Source: an uncultured Burkholderiales bacterium
GTDB lineage: Bacteria > Pseudomonadota > Gammaproteobacteria > Burkholderiales > Burkholderiaceae_E
DNA length: 8,446 bases
Direction of reading: 5' to 3'
NCBI GenBank assembly: GCA_903898725.1
Contig: CAIUGQ010000019.1
Coordinates: 1 to 8,446 of the forward strand
A model generated the notes under the pieces. It was not told where the DNA came from, did no database searches, and was given only the letters and a program-made list of their open reading frames with translations. This document shows positions 1 to 7,649 of this stretch, piece after piece (positions within the stretch are counted from its first letter, which is position 1; the number at the start of each line of letters is the position of its first letter). The position numbers were made by a program, and so were the translations under genes.

Positions 1-196
1 CGCGCGAGGGCGGCACCGCGCGCGGTTCGACCGGCGGAGGCGCCTGACGCGCCACCGGCCCGCGCGGCGGCGCGTCGGGCCCGGTCGGGCGCAGGGGTAC
101 GCGCGGCGGCGCCGACGGCGGCGCGTCGAACAGCGGGAGCGTCAGTTGCAGCGCGGCGTCGCCCGCTGCACGGACGAGTTCACGGAGTAGCTTCAT
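1..196 (-). CDS. N-terminus of probable YgjP-like M48 family metal-dependent hydrolase (partial)
   Basis: An open frame runs from an ATG at 196 off the left edge, giving 65 codons with no stop. The start lies inside the end of plsC: the sequence ATGAAGCTACTCCGTGA holds this start codon and, in another frame, the plsC stop, a 17-bp overlap that suggests translational coupling. The visible peptide begins MKLLRELVRAAGDAALQ, then QLTLPLFD, then becomes rich in Pro, Ala and Arg. No catalytic domain is visible. The assignment rests on position, because a DUF45/YgjP-type zinc metallopeptidase with an HExxH motif usually follows plsC in Burkholderiales, and on the LPLF peptide, which resembles the N-termini of those proteins as I remember them. 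The Pro-rich stretch is probably a disordered leader. The ORF is convincing because of the overlap; the product name is tentative. Confidence 0.5.
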   Translation of the reverse strand, partial: MKLLRELVRAAGDAALQLTLPLFDAPPSAPPRVPLRPTGPDAPPRGPVARQAPPPVEPRAVPPSR

Positions 197-944
197 GCAG
201 GGCGGGCGAAGAAGGTGGGGTGCTGCGGTAGGCGTGCGGGCTGATGCGGCGCATCTCGGCCTCGATCCAGCGCTCGACCTCGTCGTTGACCGCGTCGGGC
301 TCGCGCCCCGCGGTCGGGATCGGCGGGCCGACCGAGACGACGACGCGTCCCGGCCGCTTGATGATCGGCTTCTTCGGCCAGCATTCGCCGGCATTGACCG
401 CGATCGGCACGACCGGTGCGCCGGTCCGGATCGCCAGCCGCGCGCCACCGCTCTTGTACTTGCCCTGCGAGCCGACCCGCGTGCGCGTGCCTTCGGGGAA
501 CATGACGATCCAGCGACCTTCGTCGAGCTTGCGCTGTCCCTGGACGACCACCGACTCGAAGGCGTCGCGGCCCTGTCGGCGATCGATGTGGATCATCTTC
601 AGCAGCCCGATGCCCCAGCCGAAGAAGGGGATCCAGAGCAGCTCGCGCTTGAACACGAAGCAGACCTCGCGCGGCAGCCACGACACGTAGAAGAAGGTCT
701 CCCAGGTCGACTGGTGCTTCGAGAGGATCACCGCGGGGCCGTCGGGGAAGTTCTCCCGGCCGCGCACCTCCCAGCTGATGCCGCAGATCACGCGCGCCGC
801 CCAGAGCACCATCTTCGTCCAGCCGATGGTGAACTGGTAGCGCAGGTGGAGCGGCAGCGGCGCGATCAGCAGGCAGCACAGCCCCCACGGCACCACGGTG
901 ACGGCCTGGAACAGCAGGAAGAGGGCGGTGCGCAGGGCGAGCAT
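180..944 (-). CDS. plsC: 1-acyl-sn-glycerol-3-phosphate acyltransferase (PlsC/LPLAT family)
   Basis: This 254-residue inner-membrane acyltransferase should convert lysophosphatidic acid to phosphatidic acid in phospholipid synthesis. A hydrophobic segment at about residues 5-30 would anchor it. The acceptor/catalytic motif is HQSTWE (H77, E82), an H-x4-E form of the usual H-x4-D. FKRELLWIPFFGWG (98-111) is motif II, FPEGTRT (149-155) is motif III and VVPIAVNAG (178-186) is motif IV. The ATG at 944 was chosen because it sits directly before the hydrophobic segment. An in-frame start further upstream (1040) would only add a Pro/Arg-rich stretch lying within gmhB. No Shine-Dalgarno sequence is evident in the 22 bp after the gmhB stop, so translation probably depends on coupling. 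The C-terminal 20 residues are low-complexity Ser/Pro/Ala. The family is certain; the exact acyl acceptor is inferred. Confidence 0.93.
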   Translation of the reverse strand: MLALRTALFLLFQAVTVVPWGLCCLLIAPLPLHLRYQFTIGWTKMVLWAARVICGISWEVRGRENFPDGPAVILSKHQSTWETFFYVSWLPREVCFVFKRELLWIPFFGWGIGLLKMIHIDRRQGRDAFESVVVQGQRKLDEGRWIVMFPEGTRTRVGSQGKYKSGGARLAIRTGAPVVPIAVNAGECWPKKPIIKRPGRVVVSVGPPIPTAGREPDAVNDEVERWIEAEMRRISPHAYRSTPPSSPALHEATP

Positions 945-966
945 CGGCGGGGGCGTTCTGCGCGGC

Positions 967-1515
967 TCAGGGGGCGAGCTCGGCGGCAAGCGCCGAGAGG
1001 TCGGGCCGCACCACCGTGCCGGGCGGCAGCCGGTCTGCATCGAAGGTCGTGCAGCCGTGTCCGCTCAGCACCAGCACCGGGCGGCAGCCGGCGGCATGAC
1101 CGGCCTCGAGGTCGGCGCAGGTGTCGGCGACCATCACCGTGTCGGCACCGGTCGCGCCCAGGCGCGCGAGCGCATCGGCGATCGAGGCGGCCGCGTGCTC
1201 GAGCCGCGCGGGCGCATCGGCCGGCGGCACGAAGACCACCGCGTCGACGTGACCGCCGGCGGCCTCGATCTCGTCGAGCAGTCGGCCGTGCATCGCGTTG
1301 AGTCCGGCCATGTCGGTCGCGCCGCGCGCCAGCGGGCCGCTGTCGGCCATCATCGCGACCCGCCAGCCGCCGTGCACGAGCCGTGCGATCGCGGCCGCGC
1401 TGCCCGGCAGCGACTGCCAGCCGCTGGCGCGCGCGGTCCGCCCGTCGGGGTCTCGCGCGACCACGCCGTCACGATCGACGATGAGGAGTTTCACGTCGCG
1501 CAGTGTAGCGGTCAC
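967..1515 (-). CDS. gmhB: GmhB-like HAD-family phosphatase, divergent (heptose-1,7-bisphosphate 7-phosphatase family)
   Basis: This 182-residue HAD protein sits where GmhB, the D-glycero-beta-D-manno-heptose 1,7-bisphosphate 7-phosphatase of LPS core synthesis, is normally found. HAD motif I is VDRDGVV (D14 nucleophile, D16 acid/base). Motif II is MADSG (S59), where typical GmhB has NQSG, and it is followed by the family-like LARG. Motif IV is VADTCADLEAG (D131, D135), where GmhB usually has GDSxxDL. The ending GCRPVLVLSGHG is typical of GmhB. The segment at residues 94-105 lacks both the CPH...CxC zinc ligands and the RKP(K/P)PG lysine motif; R104 is the only nearby basic residue that might substitute. 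No frame nearby encodes the missing motif, so this is not a simple frameshift. The GTG start at 1515 overlaps the glyS stop (GTGA), and a second GTG at 1494 (before KLLIVDRDG) is a credible alternative. Activity on the heptose substrate is uncertain. Confidence 0.8.
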   Translation of the reverse strand: MTATLRDVKLLIVDRDGVVARDPDGRTARASGWQSLPGSAAAIARLVHGGWRVAMMADSGPLARGATDMAGLNAMHGRLLDEIEAAGGHVDAVVFVPPADAPARLEHAAASIADALARLGATGADTVMVADTCADLEAGHAAGCRPVLVLSGHGCTTFDADRLPPGTVVRPDLSALAAELAP

Positions 1516-3626
1516 GAGGCGAGTTTCGACAGGTCGGCAACGCGATTCATGAGTCGATGCAGCCCATCGAGCAGGGCGAGTCGATTGCCGCGCAGCCGCG
1601 GATCGTCCGCGTTGACCATCACGCCCTCGAAGAACGCGTCGACCGGCACCCGCAGCGAGGCGAGCGTCGTGAGCGCGCCTGCGTAGTCGAGGGCCGCGAG
1701 ACGCGCCTCGGCGCGCGGTGCCGTCTCGGCGATCGCGGCATCGAGCGCGCGCTCGGCCGGCTCGGTCAGCAGCGCACGATCGAGCGCGACCCCCGTCGCC
1801 GCACCGTCGGCCTTGCGCAGCAGGTTACCGATGCGCTTGTTCGCCGCGGCGAGGCTCTGCGCCTCGGGCAGCGCGCGGAACGCGGCGATCGCGTCGAGGC
1901 GGGGCAGCACGCGGTCGAGGCGGTCGGCGTCCACCGCCAGCACCGCATCGATGTCGGCCGCCGGATGTCCCCGCTCGCGCAGCCAGCCGCGCAGGCGATC
2001 GACGACGAAGGCGTGGAGCGCGTCGGTGGCGGGCGTCACCGCCGGCACCTGGTCGAACTGCGCGAAGGCCAGATCGAGCAGACCGCGCAGCGTCGGGGCG
2101 CTCGCGGCGGCCGCAGTGGGTCGCTCGATCAGCATGCGGACCACGCCGAGCGCATGCCGACGCAGCGCGAACGGGTCGCGATCGCCGGTCGGCACCGATC
2201 CGATGCCCCAGATGCCGGCGAGGGTCTCGAGCTTGTCGGCGAGCGCGACGGCGGTGCCGGTCACGGTCGCAGGCAGCGCGTCGCCCGCGAAGCGCGGCTG
2301 GTAGTGCTCGGCGATCGCCTGGGCGATCTCGGCGGACTCGCCGTCGTGGATCGCGTAGTGCCGGCCCATCGAGCCCTGGAGCTCGGGGAACTCGCCGACC
2401 ATGCCGGTCAGCAGGTCCGCCTTGGCGAGCAGCGCGGCACGGTCGGCGGCCTGCGGGTCGCCCCCGAGGGCGGAGGCGAGGTGACGCGCCAGCGCACGCA
2501 CGCGCTCGGTGCGCTGGGCCTGCGTGCCGAGCTTGGCGTGATAGACCACCGCGCCGAGCTGCGGCGTGCGGTCGACCAGCCGCGTCTTCTTGTCCTGCTC
2601 GAAGAAGAAGCGCGCATCGGCGAGCCGCGGGCGCACGACGCGCTGGTTGCCGTCGACGATCAGCGACGGATCGGCGACCTCCATGTTCGAGACGATCAGG
2701 AAGCGGTGATCGAGCCGACCCTGCGCATCGAAGAGCGGGAAGTACTTCTGGTTGGTGCGCATCGTCAGGATCAGGCACTCCTGAGGCACCGCGAGGAACT
2801 CGCGCTCGAAGGCGCCGACGTAGACGGCCGGCCACTCGACCAGCGCGCAGACCTCGTCGAGCAGGGGCGTGACCTGCGACTCGTCGCCGAGCGACACGCC
2901 GAGCGATGCGGCCCGCTCGCGCAGCGCTGTCTCGATGCGCGAGCGCCGCTCGGCGAACGAGGCGACGACGCGGCCCCGCCCGGCCAGCAGCGACTCGTAG
3001 TCGTCGGCATGCGGCAGCTCGATGTCGGCCTCGCCCTGGAAGCGGTGGCCATGGGTCAGGCCGCCGGACTGCAGCCCGAGCACCGACGCCGGCACCACCT
3101 GCGCGCCGTGCAGCACGACCAGCCCGTGCGCCGGGCGCACGAAGCTCACGCTGGTGTGGCCGTCGGCGAGCTGGTACTGCATGACCTTGGGGATCGGCAG
3201 CTTCGCGAGCGCCTGCTCGATCAGCGGCTGGACCGCCTGCGCGAGCGTCGCACCCGGCGCGGTGCTCCGATGGAAGAAGCAGTCCTGCTTGCCATCGGTG
3301 GCCCGCACCAGGTCCTCGATGCGCGCGCCCTGCTTGTCGGCCCACTTGCGCAGCGCGAGCGTGGGTGCCCCCGACGCATCGAGCGCGACGGCGACCGACG
3401 GGCCCTTGACCTCGACCGCGCGGTCCTCGGCGCGCGCGCGCACGTCGGCCACGCGCACCGCCAGGCGGCGGGGCGTCGCGAAGGTGTCGACCGCGCCGCC
3501 CGCGGGCGCGAGGCCCTGGGCGCGCAGCCCGTCGACGATGGTGGCGGCGAAGGACTCGCCCAGGCGTGCGAGCGCCTTGGGCGGCAGTTCCTCGGTGAAC
3601 AGTTCGATCAGCAGCGGCTGGTTCAT
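1512..3626 (-). CDS. glyS: Glycine--tRNA ligase beta subunit
   Basis: This is the 704-residue beta subunit of the bacterial alpha2beta2 glycyl-tRNA synthetase, a cytoplasmic enzyme that charges tRNA-Gly. The beta chain supplies most of the tRNA-binding surface. The N-terminus LLIELFTEELPPKAL (5-19) is diagnostic. Other family blocks are TPRRLAVRV (51-59), MRTNQKYFPLFD (289-300), RPRLADARFFFEQD (332-345), KADLLTGMVGEFPELQGSMG (402-421) and DPFALRRHALGVVR (484-497). A DALR-type anticodon-binding region ends with VDAFFEGVMVN (662-672). Length is close to the family norm (about 690-700). The ATG at 3626 was chosen because it is preceded by GGGGAGGG about 8 nt upstream and begins exactly where the conserved N-terminus does; the in-frame extension to 3743 lies inside glyQ and is not conserved-looking. 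It follows glyQ by 19 bp and overlaps gmhB by 4 bp. Confidence 0.98.
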   Translation of the reverse strand: MNQPLLIELFTEELPPKALARLGESFAATIVDGLRAQGLAPAGGAVDTFATPRRLAVRVADVRARAEDRAVEVKGPSVAVALDASGAPTLALRKWADKQGARIEDLVRATDGKQDCFFHRSTAPGATLAQAVQPLIEQALAKLPIPKVMQYQLADGHTSVSFVRPAHGLVVLHGAQVVPASVLGLQSGGLTHGHRFQGEADIELPHADDYESLLAGRGRVVASFAERRSRIETALRERAASLGVSLGDESQVTPLLDEVCALVEWPAVYVGAFEREFLAVPQECLILTMRTNQKYFPLFDAQGRLDHRFLIVSNMEVADPSLIVDGNQRVVRPRLADARFFFEQDKKTRLVDRTPQLGAVVYHAKLGTQAQRTERVRALARHLASALGGDPQAADRAALLAKADLLTGMVGEFPELQGSMGRHYAIHDGESAEIAQAIAEHYQPRFAGDALPATVTGTAVALADKLETLAGIWGIGSVPTGDRDPFALRRHALGVVRMLIERPTAAAASAPTLRGLLDLAFAQFDQVPAVTPATDALHAFVVDRLRGWLRERGHPAADIDAVLAVDADRLDRVLPRLDAIAAFRALPEAQSLAAANKRIGNLLRKADGAATGVALDRALLTEPAERALDAAIAETAPRAEARLAALDYAGALTTLASLRVPVDAFFEGVMVNADDPRLRGNRLALLDGLHRLMNRVADLSKLAS

Positions 3627-3631
3627 CACGC

Positions 3632-3642
3632 GACCCTCCCCG
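3632..3642 (-). promoter_or_regulatory. Shine-Dalgarno sequence of glyS
   Basis: The minus strand reads GGGGAGGG about 8 nt before the ATG at 3626, in the 19-bp glyQ-glyS gap. It decides the glyS start in favour of MNQPLLIEL. It is the clearest ribosome binding site in the window: most other starts here are overlapped by the upstream gene or show no SD. Confidence 0.75.
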
Positions 3643-3645
3643 CCC

Positions 3646-4533
<888 letters not shown>

Positions 4534-4544
4534 CGTGGTGTCGG

Positions 4545-4558
4545 GCCCCGCGCGGGGC
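4545..4558. repeat. GC-only perfect palindrome in the glyQ leader
   Basis: GCCCCGCGCGGGGC is self-complementary over 14 bp and can fold as a 5-bp stem with a GCGC loop. In the minus-strand transcript it ends 11 nt before the glyQ ATG, where a ribosome binding site would normally lie. No T-run follows, so it does not look like an intrinsic terminator. Short GC palindromes arise by chance at this GC content, so a regulatory role is only a possibility. Confidence 0.4.
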
Positions 4559-4584
4559 GTCCGGCGGCTGGAGAGTAAACCGCG

Positions 4585-4590
4585 ATTCTA
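4585..4590 (-). promoter_or_regulatory. Possible -10 box upstream of glyQ
   Basis: The minus strand reads TAGAAT, matching the sigma70 -10 consensus TATAAT at 5 of 6 positions, in a small AT-richer island inside very GC-rich DNA. Its TAG is also the lnt stop codon. It lies 51 nt before the glyQ ATG. No recognisable TTGACA-like -35 box is found at 16-18 bp spacing, so the promoter call is weak. It fits with the only gap between lnt and glyQ. Confidence 0.3.
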
Positions 4591-6207
4591 GCGGCTTCGG
4601 GTCCGGCGGCCGGCGCGCGCAGTGCCGAGAGCGAGCGCGATCGCGGCCAGCGACAGCACGAGCGCGGGTGCGTTGCCCCAGCGCGTGAACGGCGTGAGGC
4701 CGGTCGTGCCCTGCACGCGCACGTCGAGCACGCCCGCGGTGTGCGGCTCGAGCGCGGCGATCACGCGTCCGCCGGCGTCGATCGCCGCGGTCATCCCGGT
4801 GTTCGTCGCGCGCAGCATCGGTCGCGCGGTCTCGAGCGAGCGCATGCGAGCGATGGCGAGGTGCTGGGGCAGTGCATGCGAGCGCCCGAACCAGGCGATG
4901 TTGCTGACGTTCGCGAGCACGGTCGCGCCCCGCTCGCCGGGCACGGCCAGGCGGATCTCCTCGCCGAACAGGTCCTCGTAGCAGACGTTGAAGGCGATCC
5001 GCTGGTCGCCGACCGTGAAGGTCGGCTGGACCGTCGCGCCGCGGGCGAAGTCGCCGAGCGGGATGGTCATCATGTCGACGAACCATCGGAAGCCGAAGGG
5101 CACGAACTCGCCGAAGGGCACCAGGTGATGCTTGTCGTAGCGCTGCGCGGCGTCCTGAGGGTCGAGCGCGATGCCCGGGCGCAGCATCAGCACGCTGTTG
5201 GCGAGCCGGACTTCGCCGCCCGCCGCGGCCGGCGGCACGAACGTCGGGACCCCGACCGCCACGGCATGACCGCGCGCCACGTGCTCGAGCATCGCCTGCG
5301 CGATCGGCTGCGGGGTCCGGTCGAAGGGCGCGGTCCAGGCGGTCTCGGGCATGACGGTCAGCGTGGCGGTGCCCTCGACGAAGCGCTGCGCGTAGTCGCG
5401 CATCGCCCCGAGCGTGCGGTCCGGCCGGAACTTCATGTCCTGCGCGACGTTGCCCTGGATGAGCCGCACCGACAGCGGTGCGCCGTGCGCGCGGGTCCAG
5501 GCGTCGCGCGGCACCGCGAGCGGGCCGACGACGAGGGCGATCGCGAGCACCGCTGCGGGCAGTGCTGCCCGCCCGCGCGTGGCGCCCGTGCCAGGCAGCA
5601 GCGTGGCCAGCAGCGCGGCGACCAGCGCCGCGGCCGCGCCGACGCCGAAGACGCCGACCAGCGGCGCCAGCCGGTCGAGCGGCCCGTCGAGCTGCGCGTA
5701 GCCCACCGCGAGCCAGGGAAAGCCGGTCATCACCCAGCCGCGCGCGAGTTCTCCGAGCGTCCAGGCACCGGCCAGTCCGAGCGCCCGCGCGAGCGGCGAG
5801 CGCGCGGCGCCGAAGCGGGCCATCAGCCCGACCGCGAGCGCCGGGTACAGCGACAGGTAGGCGGCGAACAGCACGACCGCCGCCGCCGCCATCGCGGCGG
5901 GCATGCCGCCGTAGTCGTGCATGCTCACGTAGAGCCACGCGAGCCCGGCGCCGAACCAGCCGAGTCCGAAGAGCAGGGCGAGGCCGGCCTGCGCAAGCGG
6001 CGAGCCGCCGCGCGCATCCACGCCTCTCAGCAGGCCGAAGAAGCCGGCGAGCGCCGCGAGCGCCAGCGCCCAGTGATCGAGCGGCGCGAAGCTCGCGGCA
6101 TGAAGGAGGCCGAGCGCGAGTGCCGTCAGCGCGGCGGCCGCCCGCGTGCCGGCACCCGCACGCGAGGCGAACGGCGACGCCTCAGCGCGTCTCGTCGGGC
6201 GCGTCAT
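4588..6207 (-). CDS. lnt: Apolipoprotein N-acyltransferase
   Basis: This 539-residue inner-membrane enzyme carries out the last step of lipoprotein maturation, moving an acyl chain from a phospholipid to the N-terminal diacylglyceryl-cysteine. Several hydrophobic membrane segments fill about residues 22-230, and one more lies near 512-530. Between them is a periplasmic nitrilase-like domain starting at LSVRLIQGNVAQDMKF (245-260). The catalytic triad is visible: E288 in VMPETAW, K359 in YDKHHLVPFGEFVPFG and C409 in NVCYED. The block SNIAWFG...QHLAIARMRSLE...RPMLRATNTGMTA (435-474) is typical, with SNIxWFG the form I associate with betaproteobacteria rather than the enteric SNDAWFG. The ATG at 6207 overlaps the end of corC by 26 bp, with a weak GAGG about 10 nt upstream. 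Its pairing with ybeY and corC matches E. coli. Confidence 0.97.
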   Translation of the reverse strand: MTRPTRRAEASPFASRAGAGTRAAAALTALALGLLHAASFAPLDHWALALAALAGFFGLLRGVDARGGSPLAQAGLALLFGLGWFGAGLAWLYVSMHDYGGMPAAMAAAAVVLFAAYLSLYPALAVGLMARFGAARSPLARALGLAGAWTLGELARGWVMTGFPWLAVGYAQLDGPLDRLAPLVGVFGVGAAAALVAALLATLLPGTGATRGRAALPAAVLAIALVVGPLAVPRDAWTRAHGAPLSVRLIQGNVAQDMKFRPDRTLGAMRDYAQRFVEGTATLTVMPETAWTAPFDRTPQPIAQAMLEHVARGHAVAVGVPTFVPPAAAGGEVRLANSVLMLRPGIALDPQDAAQRYDKHHLVPFGEFVPFGFRWFVDMMTIPLGDFARGATVQPTFTVGDQRIAFNVCYEDLFGEEIRLAVPGERGATVLANVSNIAWFGRSHALPQHLAIARMRSLETARPMLRATNTGMTAAIDAGGRVIAALEPHTAGVLDVRVQGTTGLTPFTRWGNAPALVLSLAAIALALGTARAGRRTRSR

Positions 6208-7048
6208 CGGCCCGGGCCTCGACCCGCAGCAGCCGCACGGCGCGGGCGTCGGCCCGCAGCACGTCGACGCGCCATCGTCCGAGCACCACCGAGTCGCCGC
6301 GCCGCGGCACGCTGCCCAGCCGCTCGGCCACCAGGCCCCCGACGGTGTCGCTCTCGGCGTCGTCGAGCTCGGTGCCGAAGCGTTCGTTGAACTGCGCGAT
6401 GGGCGTCAGCGCATGCACGCGCCAGCACGGCCCGTTCGGACCCGGCTCGAGTTCGACGACGTTGCCGGCGCTCTCGTCGAGGTCGAACTCGTCCTCGATC
6501 TCGCCGACGATCTGCTCGAGCACGTCCTCGATCGTGATCAGCCCGGACACGCCGCCGTACTCGTCGACGACGACCGCCAGGTGCTGCCGGTCCCTGCGGA
6601 AGTCTCGCAGCAGCACGTTCAGGCGCAGCGACTTCGGGATCATCGTCGCTCGGCGCAGCAGCGAGCGCACCGTGGTGCCGGGCGCCGCATAGAGCCGCAG
6701 CAGGTCCTTCGCGTGGAGGATGCCGATGACATTGTCCCGCTCGCCCTCGATCACGGGGAAGCGGGAGTGGGCGGTGCGGATCGCGAAGGCGACGATGTCG
6801 GCGGTCGACTGCGACACGTCGATCACGTCCATCTGCGAGCGCGGCACCATGATGTCGGAGGCCGAGAGCTCGGCGACCTGCAGGACGCCCTCGATCATCG
6901 ACATCGCCTCGGCGTCGAGGAGGTCGCGTTCCTGGGATCGGCGCAGCAGCTCGAGGAGCTGCTCGCGGTCGTCGGGCGTGCGCAGCAGCATCGCCGACAT
7001 GCGCTCGAGCAGGGAGGGGCGCGTCCGGCTCGCGGCGGGTTCTGACAT
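6182..7048 (-). CDS. corC: CorC/YbeX family CBS-domain protein (magnesium/cobalt homeostasis)
   Basis: This 288-residue soluble protein has two CBS domains (about 65-125 and 130-185) and a C-terminal CorC_HlyC domain (about 200-278). It is the short form like E. coli YbeX (292 residues), without the membrane DUF21 domain of larger paralogues. Markers are LLDAEAMSMIEGVLQVAELSA (43-63) and DIMVPRSQMD (65-74). HSRFPVIEG (94-102) lies in the first CBS domain. VVVDEYGGVSGLITIEDVLE (159-178) and IVGEIEDEFD (180-189) mark the second. The family is linked to Mg2+/Co2+ efflux, and YbeX to ribosome-related physiology; the exact role here is inferred. The ATG at 7048 was chosen because family proteins begin with MSEP followed by a short linker. 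A GTG at 7132 in the same frame would add 28 unconserved residues across the intergenic hairpin. No SD is visible. It overlaps lnt by 26 bp. Confidence 0.95.
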   Translation of the reverse strand: MSEPAASRTRPSLLERMSAMLLRTPDDREQLLELLRRSQERDLLDAEAMSMIEGVLQVAELSASDIMVPRSQMDVIDVSQSTADIVAFAIRTAHSRFPVIEGERDNVIGILHAKDLLRLYAAPGTTVRSLLRRATMIPKSLRLNVLLRDFRRDRQHLAVVVDEYGGVSGLITIEDVLEQIVGEIEDEFDLDESAGNVVELEPGPNGPCWRVHALTPIAQFNERFGTELDDAESDTVGGLVAERLGSVPRRGDSVVLGRWRVDVLRADARAVRLLRVEARADDAPDETR

Positions 7049-7076
7049 CGGGGGAAGGGAGAGTCGGAACCGATCG

Positions 7077-7105
7077 AGGATACCGGAGTTGGAGGAGGCG
7101 ACCAA
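7077..7105 (-). promoter_or_regulatory. Candidate sigma70-type promoter for corC-lnt
   Basis: On the minus strand TTGGTC (7105-7100) and TATCCT (7082-7077) are separated by 17 bp, the ideal spacing. They match the -35 consensus at 3 of 6 and the -10 consensus at 4 of 6 positions. Transcription would start near 7070, giving a leader of roughly 20 nt before the corC ATG. It lies in the largest gap in the window, just downstream of a hairpin following ybeY. The match is modest and could be chance. Confidence 0.35.
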
Positions 7106-7112
7106 GCTCGCT

Positions 7113-7133
7113 GGTGCCGTGCGCGACGGCACC
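7113..7133. repeat. Perfect hairpin in the ybeY-corC gap
   Basis: GGTGCCGT and ACGGCACC are perfect 8-bp inverted arms around a 5-nt GCGCG loop. In the minus-strand transcript the hairpin begins 9 nt after the ybeY stop. No U-tract follows, so it is not a canonical intrinsic terminator. It could slow or attenuate transcription, or protect the 3' end of the upstream mRNA. Confidence 0.6.
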
Positions 7134-7142
7134 GCGCCGGGG

Positions 7143-7649
7143 TCAGCGGTAGGGGTCGGCGATCCGGAAGCGCGCCAGGATCACGGTCTCGCGGGCCTCC
7201 ATCTCCCGCGCCTCGGCGTCGTCCTCGTGGTCCATGCCCTGCGCGTGCAGCACGCCGTGGACCACCAGGTGGGCGAGGTGGTCCCGCAGCGGCTTGCGCT
7301 GTGCGCGCGCCTCGCGGATCAGCACCGGCAGGCAGATCACGATGTCGGCCTGCACCGGACCTCGGGCGCTCGAGCTGACCTCGTCACCCGCATCGTCGTA
7401 GGCGAAGGTGAGGACGTTCGTCGCATAGTCGCGGCCGCGGAACTGCGCGTTGAGCGCACGGCCCTCGCGGGTCCCCACGAAGCGCAGGGTCAGCGAGGCG
7501 TCGCGCTCGAGCGCTGCCCGTGCCCAGCGCCGCAGCTGCGAGCGGTCGGCCGGGCACTCGCCGGCGCGCGGCTCGTGCTGCACCGACAGGGCGAGGCGCG
7601 GGGCGCCTGGCCTAGTTCGGGTCGCGGGGCGCGTGGCGCTCGTAGGCAT
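7143..7649 (-). CDS. ybeY: Endoribonuclease YbeY (rRNA maturation factor)
   Basis: This 168-residue zinc-dependent endoribonuclease belongs to the UPF0054/YbeY family, which acts in 16S rRNA 3'-end maturation and ribosome quality control. The metal site is complete: HGVLHAQGMDH gives H131, H135 and H141 in the HGxLHxxGxDH signature. The upstream core LTLRFVGTREGRALNAQFRG (53-72), then RDYATNVLTFAY (73-84), is typical and includes conserved R71. ADIVICLPVLIREARAQ (101-117) also fits. The ATG at 7649 lies inside phoH, a 38-bp overlap. No later ATG, GTG or TTG precedes the conserved core except a GTG at residue 23 (7583), so the first 17 or so Arg/Pro/Thr-rich residues are a probable but unverified extension. 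No SD is seen, which suits coupling to phoH. The phoH-ybeY pairing is the same as ybeZ-ybeY in E. coli. Confidence 0.95.
   Translation of the reverse strand: MPTSATRPATRTRPGAPRLALSVQHEPRAGECPADRSQLRRWARAALERDASLTLRFVGTREGRALNAQFRGRDYATNVLTFAYDDAGDEVSSSARGPVQADIVICLPVLIREARAQRKPLRDHLAHLVVHGVLHAQGMDHEDDAEAREMEARETVILARFRIADPYR

Noticed and set aside
945..1040. N-terminal extension of PlsC by 32 residues
   Set aside because: It overlaps gmhB, is Pro/Arg-rich, and precedes the natural ATG located just before the membrane segment.
7049..7132. GTG start for CorC at 7132
   Set aside because: It would translate the intergenic hairpin and candidate promoter and add residues unlike family N-termini. 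The MSEP start at 7048 fits better.
7113..7133. Intrinsic terminator after ybeY
   Set aside because: The hairpin is good, but no run of U follows it on the minus strand, so I recorded it only as an inverted repeat.
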